Assembly (NCBI RefSeq): GCF_023159225.1
Contig: NC_063173.1
Location: 8,284,852 to 8,348,851 of the forward strand
Origin: Perognathus longimembris pacificus
Lineage: Eukaryota > Chordata > Mammalia > Rodentia > Heteromyidae
Reading direction: 5' to 3'
Length of the DNA: 64,000 nucleotides
Part shown: positions 1 through 10,666 of the stretch, one piece after another
How positions within the stretch are numbered: position 1 is the first letter of the stretch
Layout: the number at the start of each line of letters is the position of its first letter
The notes under the pieces: model-generated
The model's database searches: none
What the model was told of the DNA's origin: nothing
Seen by the model: only the letters and a program-made list of their open reading frames with translations
Position numbers and translations under genes: made by a program

Positions 1-856
1 TCCCTGTACAGTGCTGATGTACAACTCGGCCTTTTCATATTCCAGTGACAGGTAAGCCAAATTGCTTTTCTACTTCACTAAACTAGGACATATACTTTTT
101 GTTTACCACAATGAAGTGAAACCTTTAAGAGTAGACAAAGTACTTAAGAGCATTAGACAATCTCAAGTTATAAAAAAAAAAAAAAAAGATTAAGATCACC
201 ACTAGGTATGACAGTCAATGTTTCATCCAAGCACAGAGGAAAAAATATAAGCACATACAAACATCTAAGTTTAAAAGGATGTCACTTTGTGTGTTTATGC
301 ATGTGTGCACACATGTGCAGGTACTAGGGGTTGAACTCAGGGCCTGGATACTGTTCTTGAGCTTTCTTGAAGACTAGTACTCTACTGCTTGAGCCACAGC
401 TCCACTTCCATTTTTCCTTATTTTTTGATTCAGAGGCTAGTGTCTCATGAACTTTCCTGCCCTAGTTGGCTTTGAACCAAAGACACACAACCTCCTGAGT
501 AGCTAGGATTACAGGCTGAGCCACCAGCACTGGGCTTAAGAATATTACTTTTTAATCGACTTTCTGAACTAATAAACAGGCCACCAAATACTAGACAACT
601 AGAGTACATCAGATACTGAATAAAACACTAAAAAAGCTGAAACATTAATGGAAATTTTCTATCCTGAAACTATGTATTAAATAAAGAATACTAGTTATCA
701 ATTTAAAAATCTCACTACATGATTAATGCTATTTATTTCTACTGGATGCTCAAATACAAATTAATGTGCTACCTTAAAATCAATTAATGATGATATGTAA
801 GAAATACTTAGGCAGTATAAATAGTAATTGGAAAAAAATGTTAAATGGTACTTTAC
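1..856 (-). other. PICALM: PICALM intron 13, partial
   Basis: Runs from the exon 13 donor to the window edge. One minus-strand SINE lies at 321-537. No further PICALM exon could be read on this strand; exon 14 must lie beyond the left end. The rest is AT-rich with nothing recognised. Confidence 0.85.
321..537 (-). repeat. B1-like/Geo dimeric SINE
   Basis: Geo right monomer then a 7SL-like head read in reverse, ending AGGATTACAGGCTGAGCCAC. A TG/CA-rich tract stands where the tail would be. Confidence 0.8.
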
Positions 857-1006
857 CAACAAACATTTCATGAGTAGGTGTCCTAGTAGTAAAAGTGGAT
901 ACATCTGAAGAAATGGGAAGGTGAACATCACCACTACTTTTGGTGAGGAAAGGGTTTAAGCTTGGAATGGCATCATCAACAGCATCTACAGTAGCAGAGA
1001 AAGGAT
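857..1006 (-). CDS. PICALM: PICALM exon 13, in-frame cassette (residues 420-469)
   Basis: The 150-nt exon completes Asp420 and reads PFSATVDAVDDAIPSLNPFL through RTPTHEMFV, plus one base of Gly470. Acceptor is GCACAG and donor GTAAAG. It carries DPF (420-422), an AP2 alpha-ear type motif, and NPF (437-439), an EH-domain ligand. Both ends are phase 1, so it can be skipped without shifting frame. An isoform lacking this segment is known in human PICALM. Residue 450 is Pro, where I recall Ser in human. Confidence 0.96.
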
Positions 1007-1853
1007 CTGTGCAGTCCGAGTGAGTTACAGCAGTGAAGAAAGAAGTCAATAAATTAGTATGGTCATTAGTCAAAAGATGCAAAGTGAAAAGTAGTAGCTA
1101 TATTATTGTTTATTCATTTTTAAGTGCAAATATGTCTAATCACAAGGATGGAAGAATTGCATTTAACATCTTTCAAAAGAAATTCTTAGAAGGGGAAAAA
1201 CCATTTGTGTTCATTAACAACAGTAGCATGTTAAGGAGCGACTTTTATCTACAACATTCGAAAGCCAATGGTTAAAAAAGAGTAAGAAAGGAAAAACAAC
1301 ACCAAAACAAGATGTTTTTATGAAAGATCCACTCACCTTGTGCCCACCTTCCCTGAGCTAGATGGGAGTGTAATGACTGATAGCACAGCTGTGTTTACTC
1401 AACTAGAAAAATGTTCACTACAAGTAACCTTCAAAAAAGAGGGGTAACCTCAAATTAGAAGAGTGCATAGAGCTACCCCTCTACTTAGTTTCAAAGGTAC
1501 TAAGTACAAAATAAAGACGATGGGAAGATTTAAGGATAGGCAAAGGGATTTTAGACATTTAAGAAGAGAGAGATGAAAGGCTATTCTTCAGCAAACTAGA
1601 AATGACAGGAGGTTGGTTAAGTTTTAGTCTCTAAGTGACTTTTCTGAAGAACAGCAAAAGTTACTCCCTATTATGAAATTATCATATGCTTTTGGTCAAT
1701 GCCTACATATTGTACCCTGCACGTTATTTAAGATAATCTAATATTAAAAGCCATTTCTTGAGATTCAAAGTTAGCTGAATGCAGGAAGAATGGAAAAAAT
1801 AAGAGCAGCAAAAACACAGCCTATTTTCTTTCTTTGTAACACAATCAAAAGAT

Positions 1854-2230
1854 AGCCAGCCATTGTGGCACAAACCTGTAATTCTAGCACTTGGGAGGTA
1901 GAGGAAGCAGAGGAAGTCTAAGGCCAGCTGAGTTCACACAACGAGGTGCTTCTTTTTTTTTTTTGCTGGTCCTTGGGCTTTGAACTCAGGGCCTGGGCTC
2001 TGTCCTTGAGCTTAGTTTGTTCAAGGTAAGCCACAGTGCTATTTCCAAATGTTTTGAGCAGTTTATTGGAGATAAGAGTTTCATGGACATTCCCTTCCTG
2101 GGCTGGCTCTGAACCTCAATCCTCTTCAATAGCCAGGATTGCAGGTGTGGGCCACTGGTGCCTGGCTATAGTGAGTTTCTGAGACTTTGTCTCAAAAAAC
2201 AAACAGCATCTTCAAACAAAAACAAAAACA
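1854..2230 (+). repeat. B1 SINE interrupted by a nested SINE
   Basis: B1 5' part at 1854-1945 and 3' end with TTTGTCTCAAAAAAC at 2180-2200. They are separated by a minus-strand B1-like/Geo SINE at 1952-2166, which is younger than the B1. Confidence 0.7.
1952..2166 (-). repeat. B1-like/Geo SINE nested in B1
   Basis: Begins with the complement of the A tail (T run) and ends at CCACTGGTGCCTGGC, the reversed 7SL-like head. Confidence 0.75.
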
Positions 2231-2457
2231 GGGCTGGGAATGTGGCTTAGTGGTAGAGTGCTTGTCTAGCATGAATGAAACCCTGGGTTCAATTCCTCAG
2301 TACCCCATAAACAAAAAAGGCCAGAAGTGGCACTCAAGTGGTAGAGTGCTAGCCTTGAGCAAAAGAAGCTCAGGGAGAGTGCCTAGGCCCTGAATTCAAA
2401 CCCCAGGACTGCCCCCCACCCCACTGCAAAAAAAAGAAAAGAAAGAAAGAAAGAAAT
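2231..2457 (+). repeat. IDL-Geo SINE
   Basis: ID-like head followed directly by a Geo monomer with a short internal deletion. The tail has grown into a GAAA repeat. Confidence 0.85.
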
Positions 2458-2744
2458 TCAAGGAGGTACTTTTATACTTCCAACCAGCAGTCTCTTCTTG
2501 TCTAGTTCCTTCTATTTTTAACCAAGTACACTAGAGTACCATAGTGTTAGGCACAGTTGTACTTTCAAGACTGCTTAACTGAACAAAAAGAGTAGCAATT
2601 GCTCATTTACTATGCAATAGGCATGGGTCCCATAATGTTGACAAACTCAAAGCAAGTGCTCTCTAATCCCAAACACAACTGTTCGAAAATGAAAAGTATC
2701 AAAAAAAAAAGAGTCATGGGTTCAAGTACAGCTTTTGTTGTTGT

Positions 2745-2970
2745 TGTTTCCCTGGGACTAGAAACTGAACTTTGTAGCCTCAAACCCGCTGGGCTTGCTT
2801 GATCGTGGCTAGAGCTCTCTACCACTTGATCCACACCTCTAGCTTAGCATTTGCTGGTTAAATGGAGATGGAGTTTGAGGACCTGCCTGCCTAGTCTAGC
2901 TTTGAACCCTGATGCTACAGGCTTCGGTCACTTCAGTAACATTACAGAAATGAACCACAGGTGACTGGCT
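2745..2970 (-). repeat. Old diverged dimeric SINE
   Basis: Weakly matches the reversed Geo plus 7SL-like pattern (CTACCACTTGATCCACACCT ... GAACCACAGGTGACTGGC). Much more diverged than the others. Confidence 0.45.
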
Positions 2971-4511
2971 TTACAGTAATATTTTAAATAAAACTTTAAC
3001 TTTTGTATCACAAGAACTTTTCTAGGAATTAAGCATTCCTATGGAACATCACATGAAAATAAAGTCCTATAAAATGATCATAATATGCTGATTATACTAC
3101 TAAACCTCACAAAAGATTTTAGAATCTTTTCCTATTATCTATTACTACTAAATGGAATGAGAAAAAAGAAGCAGAAAACAGTGACTCAGAAATAAAGTGT
3201 GGAGAACAGAAATAAGAAATTGGGAACTGTTTTTAAGCTGTTAGAAAAATGTCTTGTTACCAACTCTAACTTCATGTGTAAGAAAGAAATGGCATTAGGT
3301 TAGAGTTCATTAGTGGGTTGAAAATATTCTTAGAATTGATAGTGGCAAGAAATTTAAAAATTTATATTTCATCTTATAACAAAAAAACCTATTCTAGTTA
3401 TCCATGTCAAAAAAAAAAAAAAACCCAAGAAATAAAAGAAAAAAAAATGCCATGAGAATGAGCTGGAAAAAAAAAAAGATATAGCAGATCCCTTGGTTCT
3501 GGAAAAAAGACATTCAGGAATTATTGCTACTTGTCCGCTGTACTATTGACTGACACTATTTCATCCAAGTGACAGCCTTTTAATCACATCCTATTAAATG
3601 ACAGCCTTGTGAAGAATACACAAATGCATGTGCAAAATGGACTTATTTATATCAATAAGATAATAAAAAGACCAGCTTCTAGCACATTACAAGACAGCTA
3701 ATCAATATGTTAATCTATTAATAAATCTATTAATAAACGGAAACTCATCAAAATAGGGCAATGTCCTAAACATTCCACTAAAATTTACTAGACTGATAAT
3801 CCTCTTAAACTTGTAAAAAAAAAACACCACAATTTTGTCCATGATTTTTATCATCAATATAAAACTTTATTTCATTCATATTTAATTTTGTCATTCAAGA
3901 GTTATGAAAGAATCCAAAAATAATTACAAGTATTAAAATATATGTCTTCAGTTTTAAATCAAATGACATCATTTAAACACATAAAACTGAATTTTTTCAT
4001 GTTGTATTTCACTCCAGCTAAGAGTAAAGCAAATTTAAATTTAAAATGGTCTTACACTTAAATTTTGAAATCTTCCTTCAAATACTCAATAGTGGGACTG
4101 AACAACGAATAGTGTATACTTTCAGATCAGCTGTAACTAAGTTTTCAAGGTAATGAAAACCCAAGTCTTCTCATGAACCAGTATGTAACATCAAGGGCTC
4201 AGACTCCAAACAATTTCTTAAAGAAATTGAAAGTTCAAAAATAATACAATGAGAGGGACAGGAGAGCTTGTGTGTTTTCTCTCTGTCCTCTCCACTCCCT
4301 CTCCTTCTCTTACCCTCCTTCATTTTTAGAAAGAATATTAAATACCTTTTATATAAACACACAAAACCTTTCTTCCCTTAATATCTCATCACTAATCTAT
4401 CTTTCACTAGGAATACATACCATCTCTTTGATGTTAACATAAGAACCAATACTAGGTCTGTTATTAACATCCACACCTAGTTAACAAAAGGAAAAGAAAT
4501 GACAAGATTAA

Positions 4512-4735
4512 AGCCAGATGTCAGAGGCCTGTGCCTATAACCCTAGCTACTCAGAGGTTGAGATCTGATCCCAGTTCAAAGCCAATTGTGGCAGGAAATC
4601 CTATGAGACTCTTCTCTCCAGTGAACCACCAAAACAAAGAAGTGAGCGTGGCTCATGCACTAGCCTTGAGCAAAAAAAGTTCAGTGACAGCACCCAGTCT
4701 TTGAGTTCAAGTCACAAAACCAGCACACACACAAA
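4512..4735 (+). repeat. B1-like/Geo dimeric SINE
   Basis: Head reads CCTATAACCCTAGCTACTCA; the Geo part has a small deletion; it ends in a CA-rich tail. Confidence 0.75.
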
Positions 4736-4813
4736 ATCCAAATACATCTAAAAAGAAAACGCCATATATTTAAAGTGTCTAGAGGCAAAGTTATTCTCAA
4801 AATTTACTGCTAT

Positions 4814-4905
4814 AGGCTGAAGAAGCAGTTCAGCTATACAGCAAGTGACTAGCATATGCAAGGCTCTGGACTTGAACCCTAGCACTGAGAAACAAACACC
4901 AAAAC
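4814..4905 (+). repeat. ID-like monomer
   Basis: Solitary tRNA-derived unit with a degenerate B box and an A-rich end. No Geo half. Confidence 0.55.
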
Positions 4906-4993
4906 CCAGTAACACCAAAACCAATTTACTGCCATGATGAAAACTTTTCCTATCTTATACTTCTTTAAGTCTAAATTTTAAAAATAAAATGCC

Positions 4994-5201
4994 GGCTGGG
5001 GATATAGCCTAGTGGCAAGAGTGCCTGCCTCAGATACACGAGGCCCTAGGTTCGATTCCCCAGCACCACATATACAGAAAACGGCCAGAAGCGGCGCTGT
5101 GGCTCAAGTGGCAGAGTGCTAGCCTTGAGCGGGAAGAAGCCAGGGACAGTGCTCAGGCCCTGAGTCCAAGGCCCAGGACTGGCCAAAAATAAAAAAATAA
5201 A
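4994..5201 (+). repeat. Young IDL-Geo SINE with target-site duplication
   Basis: Differs from the copy at 10196 by about two transitions over the body. A 13-bp direct repeat AAAATAAAATGCC flanks it at 4981-4993 and 5202-5214. The tail is A-rich with T interruptions. Confidence 0.93.
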
Positions 5202-6026
5202 AAAATAAAATGCCTATGAGTAGTGACTGAATTGTGAAGTATTAAAAGTTGGGCTGTGTGTTGCTAGTACACAGTCCTGAGTATAAAACCAAATACCCTC
5301 CTCAAAAATTATTTGCATCAAAAGTCTTAAAATACTGTTCACTTTGCTAGTCACTCACAGATATCCCTGAAATGATTACTAACTCAGAAGCCAAACACTT
5401 TTATATCAAACTTAGAAACTGCTTTCATTTTGCTGAAATTGAAGGGTCTTTTATTAACTTAAAAAAAAAAAAACACAATAGCTCAATTTCTATGGCCTCT
5501 TTCCCTACTGCGCTTGACTGGACTTGATTTGAACTTTTAATGGTCTCACTACTTATATATAGCAAAGCTAGATGTTAAGACTATGAAGGGGAATTTTATG
5601 AAAATAGCAAACAGCAAACTAACTCAATGGAGAAAAATAAGACACAAATATATTATAACATTGTATCTACATGAATACTGTTAGGGAATAATCTGTTCTA
5701 AGAACACAGAACATAAGTAATATAGACTGAAATTACTACTTAAAATTATTTTCCAACAGTAATGGTCTATTTGCTTTCATAGCAGTTCAACCAGTCTAAG
5801 AAGATGGAATTAACTAAACATGATATGCCCAATTAACAATTTTGTAGTTCTTTGAAATATATATACGTATATTACACAGAGAACATACACTTCATTGAGA
5901 TTCTATATTACTTCCCTATAATTAAAAAAATCCTTAGTTCTAAAGAAAAGAAAAAAAATGCTTGACTTCACAGAGCTTATATTCCAGTAGGCATTAAAGA
6001 AGGCATGGGGGGGGGGGGGATCCAAA

Positions 6027-6228
6027 AACTAGCTGGGTGTCAATGGCTGAGAAGGATGAGATCTGAACATCATGGTTTGAAGCCAGCCCAAGCAGGAAAA
6101 TCCATGAGACCCTTATCTCCAATAAACAACTAAAAAAGCCAGAAGCAAATGGCAAAATGGTAGGGCTAAGCTTGAGCAAAAGAAGTTTAGGGACAGCACC
6201 CAGACCCTGAGTTCAAGCCCCAGGACCA

Positions 6229-6260
<32 letters not shown>

Positions 6261-6262
6261 CA
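6027..6262 (+). repeat. B1-like/Geo SINE ending in a CA repeat
   Basis: The tail after CCCCAGGACCAGCA has become a (CA)n tract at 6238-6260. A run of G lies just before the element (6007-6019). Confidence 0.8.
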
Positions 6263-7050
6263 TTCTTAATTCACACCATTAAATAAGGAAAAGTACTAGT
6301 TTGTATACTTTAAAACTTAATTGGAATAATTTATCTTTGCTTTGAGAGATAGGACTACCAATTCAAATATTACATGTGAGCCAAATTTTAAGGTATCTTG
6401 CCATTCTCTAGTATTTTTTTCTCAAATTTTGTTTTCCCTTCCAAGTGATGTTTTGGCAATGGTTACATAAAACAACACATATATACAAATAGAAGCTCTG
6501 AAACAAACCAAAAAAAATGATTGAAAAACTACATGCAAACACTATAAAAACTGACCTGGACTAGCACTTTGCTTCAAAGACGATGGTCCAAGGTCAAAGA
6601 CCTTACAGGATCACTTTACAGTCAAAGATGCCAGAACATACTTCACTGCCTGATATAGTACTATCTGAGTATTACTAGAACTTTATCACATATTTACACA
6701 AATGGAAGCCTTTCCCGCCATAGGTAGAAATTTTCTATACCAAAGTAATAAGATTACCATTAATTTTCTAATAATGGAATTAAAATTCACATTAAAAGAA
6801 TGAATTCATACTTATTAAAATGGTCTTCCCTGTTAAATTTATCTTCCTTAATCTTTATTTTGTAATTTAAACACAAATTCTAAAACTGCAAATTCTAAAA
6901 CTTAGAAAATGTGGAGATAAAATTAAGTTCACTGCTACTTTAAAATTTCTCCAATTCTCAAGTATAACAAAAAACCATAGAAGTAAATCAAAACACATGT
7001 AACGGAAAGGTGCCTATATAACACCTAAAAAAGAATTTGCTAATGCTTAC

Positions 7051-7154
7051 CTCCCCATGTACTTGCTACCTGAGAAGCAGTTGACATAGAATGTACAGAT
7101 GGATGGAAGGTTGGCTGTTGCAAATCAAGCAGGTCATTTGGCAGCTTTGATGTG
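7051..7154 (-). CDS. PICALM: PICALM exon 12 (residues 385-419)
   Basis: The 104-nt exon completes Ser385 and reads TSKLPNDLLDLQQPTFHPSV then HSMSTASQVASTWG, plus one base of Asp420. Acceptor is TTTTAG and donor GTAAGC. Residues 392-396 (DLLDL) form a clathrin-box-like DLL motif. Residue 407 is Ser; I recall Pro in the human protein, so this is a possible lineage change in the disordered tail. It ends in phase 1, as does exon 13. Confidence 0.95.
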
Positions 7155-7878
7155 CTAAAAAAGTTTTGGAAATTTCTTTTAATTCACAAATTTTGCTACA
7201 TTATCTGCCTCTCACATAAGAGAAGTGAAAATAATTTCAATTTCAAAAGAAGGAATAGTTTCAGCAAGATAACATCTGCATATCAACAGCATATTTCTGG
7301 ATAAAAATATTCTAACACAGCATAGTCAACTTTTACAGGATTCAAGTAAAATATATTTTCTGGAAAGACTTAGTGACTTCCCAGAAAACTATTTATTTCC
7401 TTATACTAATTCCATTAAATCTAAAACAGTAAATTGGGCCATCATGCAGTTCTCAAATATGCAAAATGAACTATCACTTTATATTTAAACATTGTACCAA
7501 TTATATCATTTGCTACCACCTCTACTGTAAGAATTTATTATTAACCCTAAAGCAATCTGCAAAACTTCTATTAAGACATTTATTTAAAAGCTATCAAAAA
7601 ATGCGAAGCACCAATGGCTCATGCCTATAATCCTAGCTCCTCAAGAGACTGAGAACTGAGGATCATGGTTTAAAGGCAGAAAAGTCCCTTGCCTCGAGAG
7701 ACTCTTGTTTCCAATTACCCACTCAAAAACCAGAAGTGGTTTTGTGGCTCAAGTGGTAGAGCACTAGTCTTGAGCACAAAGAGGCTCAGGGACCGTGCCC
7801 AGGCCCTGAGTTCAAGCCCCACAACCAACAAAATAAATAAGCAACTTATTAAAAAGTAACTTTAATCTCTCTCCATAC
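7155..7878 (-). other. PICALM: PICALM intron 11
   Basis: A 724-bp intron. It contains one plus-strand dimeric SINE at 7601-7845, close to the exon 11 donor. The remaining 450 bp are AT-rich without recognised features. Confidence 0.85.
7601..7845 (+). repeat. B1-like/Geo SINE beside exon 11
   Basis: Near-complete dimer, antisense to PICALM. Its Geo half is complementary to the minus-strand SINE at 8544-8771 on the other side of exons 10-11. Confidence 0.82.
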
Positions 7879-8015
7879 CTGTTAGAAGAACTAGGGGTAG
7901 AAAATATGTCGATGGCTGGTGCAGTCATTAAACCCCCTGTTGAGGTGGACACAGGAGAGGCTGCAGTTGTTAAAGAGGTATGAGGTTTCTTTGCAAGTTC
8001 TTTTAGGCGCTGTTC
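7879..8015 (-). CDS. PICALM: PICALM exon 11 (residues 340-384)
   Basis: The 137-nt exon reads EQRLKELAKKPHTSLTTAAS through IDIFSTPSSSN plus two bases of Ser385. Acceptor is CAACAG and donor GTATGG. It holds the DIF motif at residues 375-377, a clathrin/AP2-type short linear motif known from AP180/CALM tails, within a Ser/Thr/Pro-rich disordered stretch. A SINE sits only about 35 bp past its donor. Confidence 0.96.
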
Positions 8016-8271
8016 CTGTTGAGAAAGGGAGATATAAGGAATCCAGAAACTAGTCTTATTTGTAAGGCCTCTGAAAAAAAGCATCTTCTAGTTTTGTTTC
8101 AGTAGCTAAAAGGCATTCTGTTACTCTTTTTACCAGTCATTATGTCAAGATGAAAACTCAAACTGAATTATCATTCTATTTAGTAACTACACGAAAAACT
8201 TAAGTCTGTGCAGAGGTCCCACTTACTTTATGATCACCTTACTTGTTTGTGAAGTAAATATATACACTTAC

Positions 8272-8395
8272 CTTTAAAGCTTTTAAACGAGCCTGTTCTT
8301 CTTCTAATGCTGCTTGCTTTTCCCTTTCATCCACTTTGGTCAGAGATAGGCCAGTGCTTGCCAATGAGGAAACTGCATTGGAAAGTGTTGTGGCT
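8272..8395 (-). CDS. PICALM: PICALM exon 10 (residues 298-339)
   Basis: The 124-nt exon completes Arg298 and reads ATTLSNAVSSLASTGLSLTK followed by VDEREKQAALEEEQARLKAL and Lys339. Acceptor is CCTAG and donor GTAAGT. The charged stretch from residue 319 continues into exon 11 and should be a helix or short coiled coil linking the ANTH domain to the tail. Intron 10, between it and exon 11, is only 256 bp. Confidence 0.97.
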
Positions 8396-8543
8396 CTAGG
8401 ATAATTAGACAAAGAAAGGTAATTTTGGCTTTGTGTCAGTAACTTTACGTCCAACTCATAAAATGATCTGTCAACTCTGCCACCAATAGGCTGTAACTGC
8501 AAACTTAACTTCTGGACTCAAACTAGTACATTTCATATGAAAT

Positions 8544-8771
8544 AATATATACATATATATATATATATATATTTTTTTTTTTGCAAGTCCTAGGGCTTGG
8601 ATTCAAGGCCTAAGCACTGTCCCTGGCTTCTTTTTGCTCAGGCTAGCACTCTACCCCTTGAGCCACAGCACTACTCCCACCTTTTTGTGTTTATGTGGTG
8701 CTGAGGAATCGAACCCAGGGCTTCGTGCATATTAGACAAGCACTCTAGCCACTAAGCCATATTCCCAGCCC
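8544..8771 (-). repeat. IDL-Geo SINE with AT-repeat tail
   Basis: Flanked by an 11-bp direct repeat TCATATGAAAT at 8533-8543 and 8772-8782. The duplication places the (TA)n tract at 8544-8570 inside the element, as an expanded A tail. Confidence 0.88.
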
Positions 8772-9225
8772 TCATATGAAATATTCTAATCAATGATGCA
8801 GATGATCATAGCAATTATAACACTGTTGACTGACACACACATTCACTGCAGGCTCACAAAAAATGGCCACATATTGCCTCCCCAAGCCCAGTGAAAGGGA
8901 ACCAGTGCAATTGGGAAAGTGTCACTGGATTCCTAATCACAGGAATGGTCCACTGACGATTTACAGCGTGAGTGTTGGCACTGATACCACAAAAACACCC
9001 AAGCATGAGCACCAGTAAGAATTAATACATGCCTAGGTTTCTCCAACACAACTCTCCTGGGTTACTTGAAAAAGAAAAAAGGCAATACAGTAACAAGTCT
9101 ACATGGCACCTCCTCCTTTCTATGAAAATCTGCTAAAAACGTAAAATTCCAGTATGAAATTAAAAATAAGTACTAAAACCTGCCAGTGTTTTGTTCTTTG
9201 GAAACTGTTAAGTTTGTGTTTTTAT

Positions 9226-9325
9226 ATGACAGGTCTCACTATGTAGCCCAAGCTGGCCTCAAACATGAAGTCTTCCTGCCCCAGCTTCCTGGAGTACTGG
9301 GATTACAGGTATGTATCACAATATC
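9226..9325 (-). repeat. B1 SINE
   Basis: Reads CTCACTATGTAGCCCAAGCT and GGGATTACAGGTATG, a classic reversed B1. Confidence 0.75.
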
Positions 9326-9603
9326 TACAGGGTTTAAATTTTTATTATTCAAGAAAATATTCCAGAAGGATTAAATTTTTTAAAAAAAATCAACAGAAGA
9401 TTCTCAATGTACTTCATACAAATTCTTTCTTCATACTAATTAAAGGGAAATCTTCAGAAATAATCACAATTACTCATGTAATTATTAAACTTGACACAAA
9501 TAGCAGGCACAAGATCAATAGAAGATGATTTGTGCTACTTCAATTTGCTAGGTTAACTGCAAAATTAGATCAATAGACTGTGGTTAAAATAGAACATATC
9601 ATG

Positions 9604-9790
9604 GACTGGGAATGTGGCTTAGGGGTAGAGTGCTTGCCTAGCAAGCATGAAGCCCTGGGTTCAGTTCCTCAGTACCACAGTGGCACCACGACTGAAGTGG
9701 GTAGAGTGCTAGCCTTGAGCAAAAGAAGCTCAGGGACAGAACCCAGGCCCAAAGTTCAAGGCCCAGGACTGACCAAAAACAAACAAACAA
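9604..9790 (+). repeat. IDL-Geo SINE
   Basis: ID-like head with CTAGCAAGCATGAAGCCC anticodon-loop region, then a Geo half with a small deletion and an AAAC tail. Confidence 0.85.
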
Positions 9791-9837
9791 ACTAGTATCA
9801 GTAGTCAACCTCACAAACTGTCACGAGAAAGACTATA

Positions 9838-9977
9838 AGGAAGTGGCGATGTGGCTCAAGTGGGTAGAACACTACTAGCCTTGAGCTGAAGAGTTTAGGA
9901 ACAGCACCCAGGCCCAGAGTTCAAGCCCCACAACGGACAAATAAAGAAAAAAAAAAAAAAAAAAAAGAAAAGAAAAG
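9838..9977 (+). repeat. Orphan Geo monomer
   Basis: Only the Geo half with an A tail. Probably a 5'-truncated dimer. Confidence 0.65.
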
Positions 9978-10195
9978 GACTATGAAATTTGATGATAGAA
10001 ACCCTAAGTTGAGTCCTACCATTACAACATCATTGTGAAGAGTGAACAATCATTACAAAAAAACTGTGATTATAAAGTACCACATAAATCAATGCATTAT
10101 CTCTTTATGGGAAAGCTGAACAATACAGAGAGAATTCTGAACCAAAGCATCATTGCTGTGATCTTAATAGATGTTGACACTTAAGAACTGTTCTA

Positions 10196-10397
10196 GGGCT
10201 GGGGATATGGCCTAGTGGCAAGAGTGCCTGCCTCGGATACACGAGGCCCTAGGTTCGATTCCCCAGCACCACATATACAGAAAACGGCCAGAAGCGGCGC
10301 TGTGGCTCAAGTGGCAGAGTGCTAGCCTTGAGCGGGAAGAAGCCAGGGACAGTGCTCAGGCCCTGAGTCCAAGGCCCAGGACTGGCAAAAAAAAAAA
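10196..10397 (+). repeat. Young IDL-Geo SINE in a MIR
   Basis: Full-length copy of the young subtype (GATACACGAGGCCCTAGG; CGGCCAGAAGCGGCGCTG). A perfect 13-bp duplication AAGAACTGTTCTA lies at 10183-10195 and 10398-10410. The split flanks belong to a MIR. Confidence 0.95.
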
Positions 10398-10410
10398 AAG
10401 AACTGTTCTA

Positions 10411-10545
10411 ATAATTTACATGTATTAACCCATTTCATCCATAAGGCTGACACTATGATTAAACTCACCTTAAATCAAGGTACAGAGAAACTAACCAACT
10501 TGGAACTTGTGTTGGATTCTTACTGCTCCCTTACCAAAAAAGAAA
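10411..10545 (-). repeat. MIR fragment
   Basis: Reversed MIR 3' part (TTACATGTATTAACCCATTT ... GGTACAGAGAAACTAACCAA), cut by the neighbouring SINE. Confidence 0.55.
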
Positions 10546-10580
10546 AACCACACTGCCATTACCCTACATATAATTTGTAC

Positions 10581-10666
10581 CTGCTTGCTGCTGTAGAATC
10601 TTTTATTTTCTTTCCTTCCAAGGAAGCTAAATGTTGTTCCAAAGCATCAAGAAGACTGCTGGGGGC
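10581..10666 (-). CDS. PICALM: PICALM exon 9 (residues 270-297)
   Basis: The 86-nt exon reads APSSLLDALEQHLASLEGKK then IKDSTAAS plus two bases of Arg298. Acceptor is TTTCAG; the donor is GTACAA, weaker than its neighbours. It encodes the last helix attributed to the ANTH domain and the start of the flexible tail. The plus-strand frame overlapping it is spurious. Confidence 0.95.

Larger units (their letters stand above)
1007..7050 (-). other. PICALM: PICALM intron 12
   Basis: A 6-kb intron. It holds a B1 unit broken by a SINE (1854-2230), IDL-Geo copies at 2231 and 4994, dimeric SINEs at 4512 and 6027, old diverged SINE sequence at 2745-2970 and an ID-like unit at 4814-4905. The parts at 1010-1850, 2975-4510, 5215-6000 and 6265-7050 show nothing I recognise beyond AT-richness and short A runs. 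Confidence 0.85.
8396..10580 (-). other. PICALM: PICALM intron 9
   Basis: Holds IDL-Geo copies at 8544-8771 (minus), 9604-9790 (plus) and 10196-10397 (plus, young), an orphan Geo unit at 9838-9977, a minus B1 at 9226-9325 and MIR sequence at about 10411-10545. The stretch 8783-9220 shows nothing recognised. Confidence 0.85.

Noticed and set aside
1..60. Possible exon ending in CAG/GTAAGCC on the plus strand at the window start
   Set aside because: Only a donor-like word is present. No translation matches a known protein and the strand is opposite to PICALM.
4994..5080. tRNA genes at the ID heads with B-box-like GGTTCGATTCCCC
   Set aside because: The heads lack a proper acceptor stem pairing and are always embedded in SINE structure; they are retroposed tRNA-derived promoters, not functional tRNA genes.
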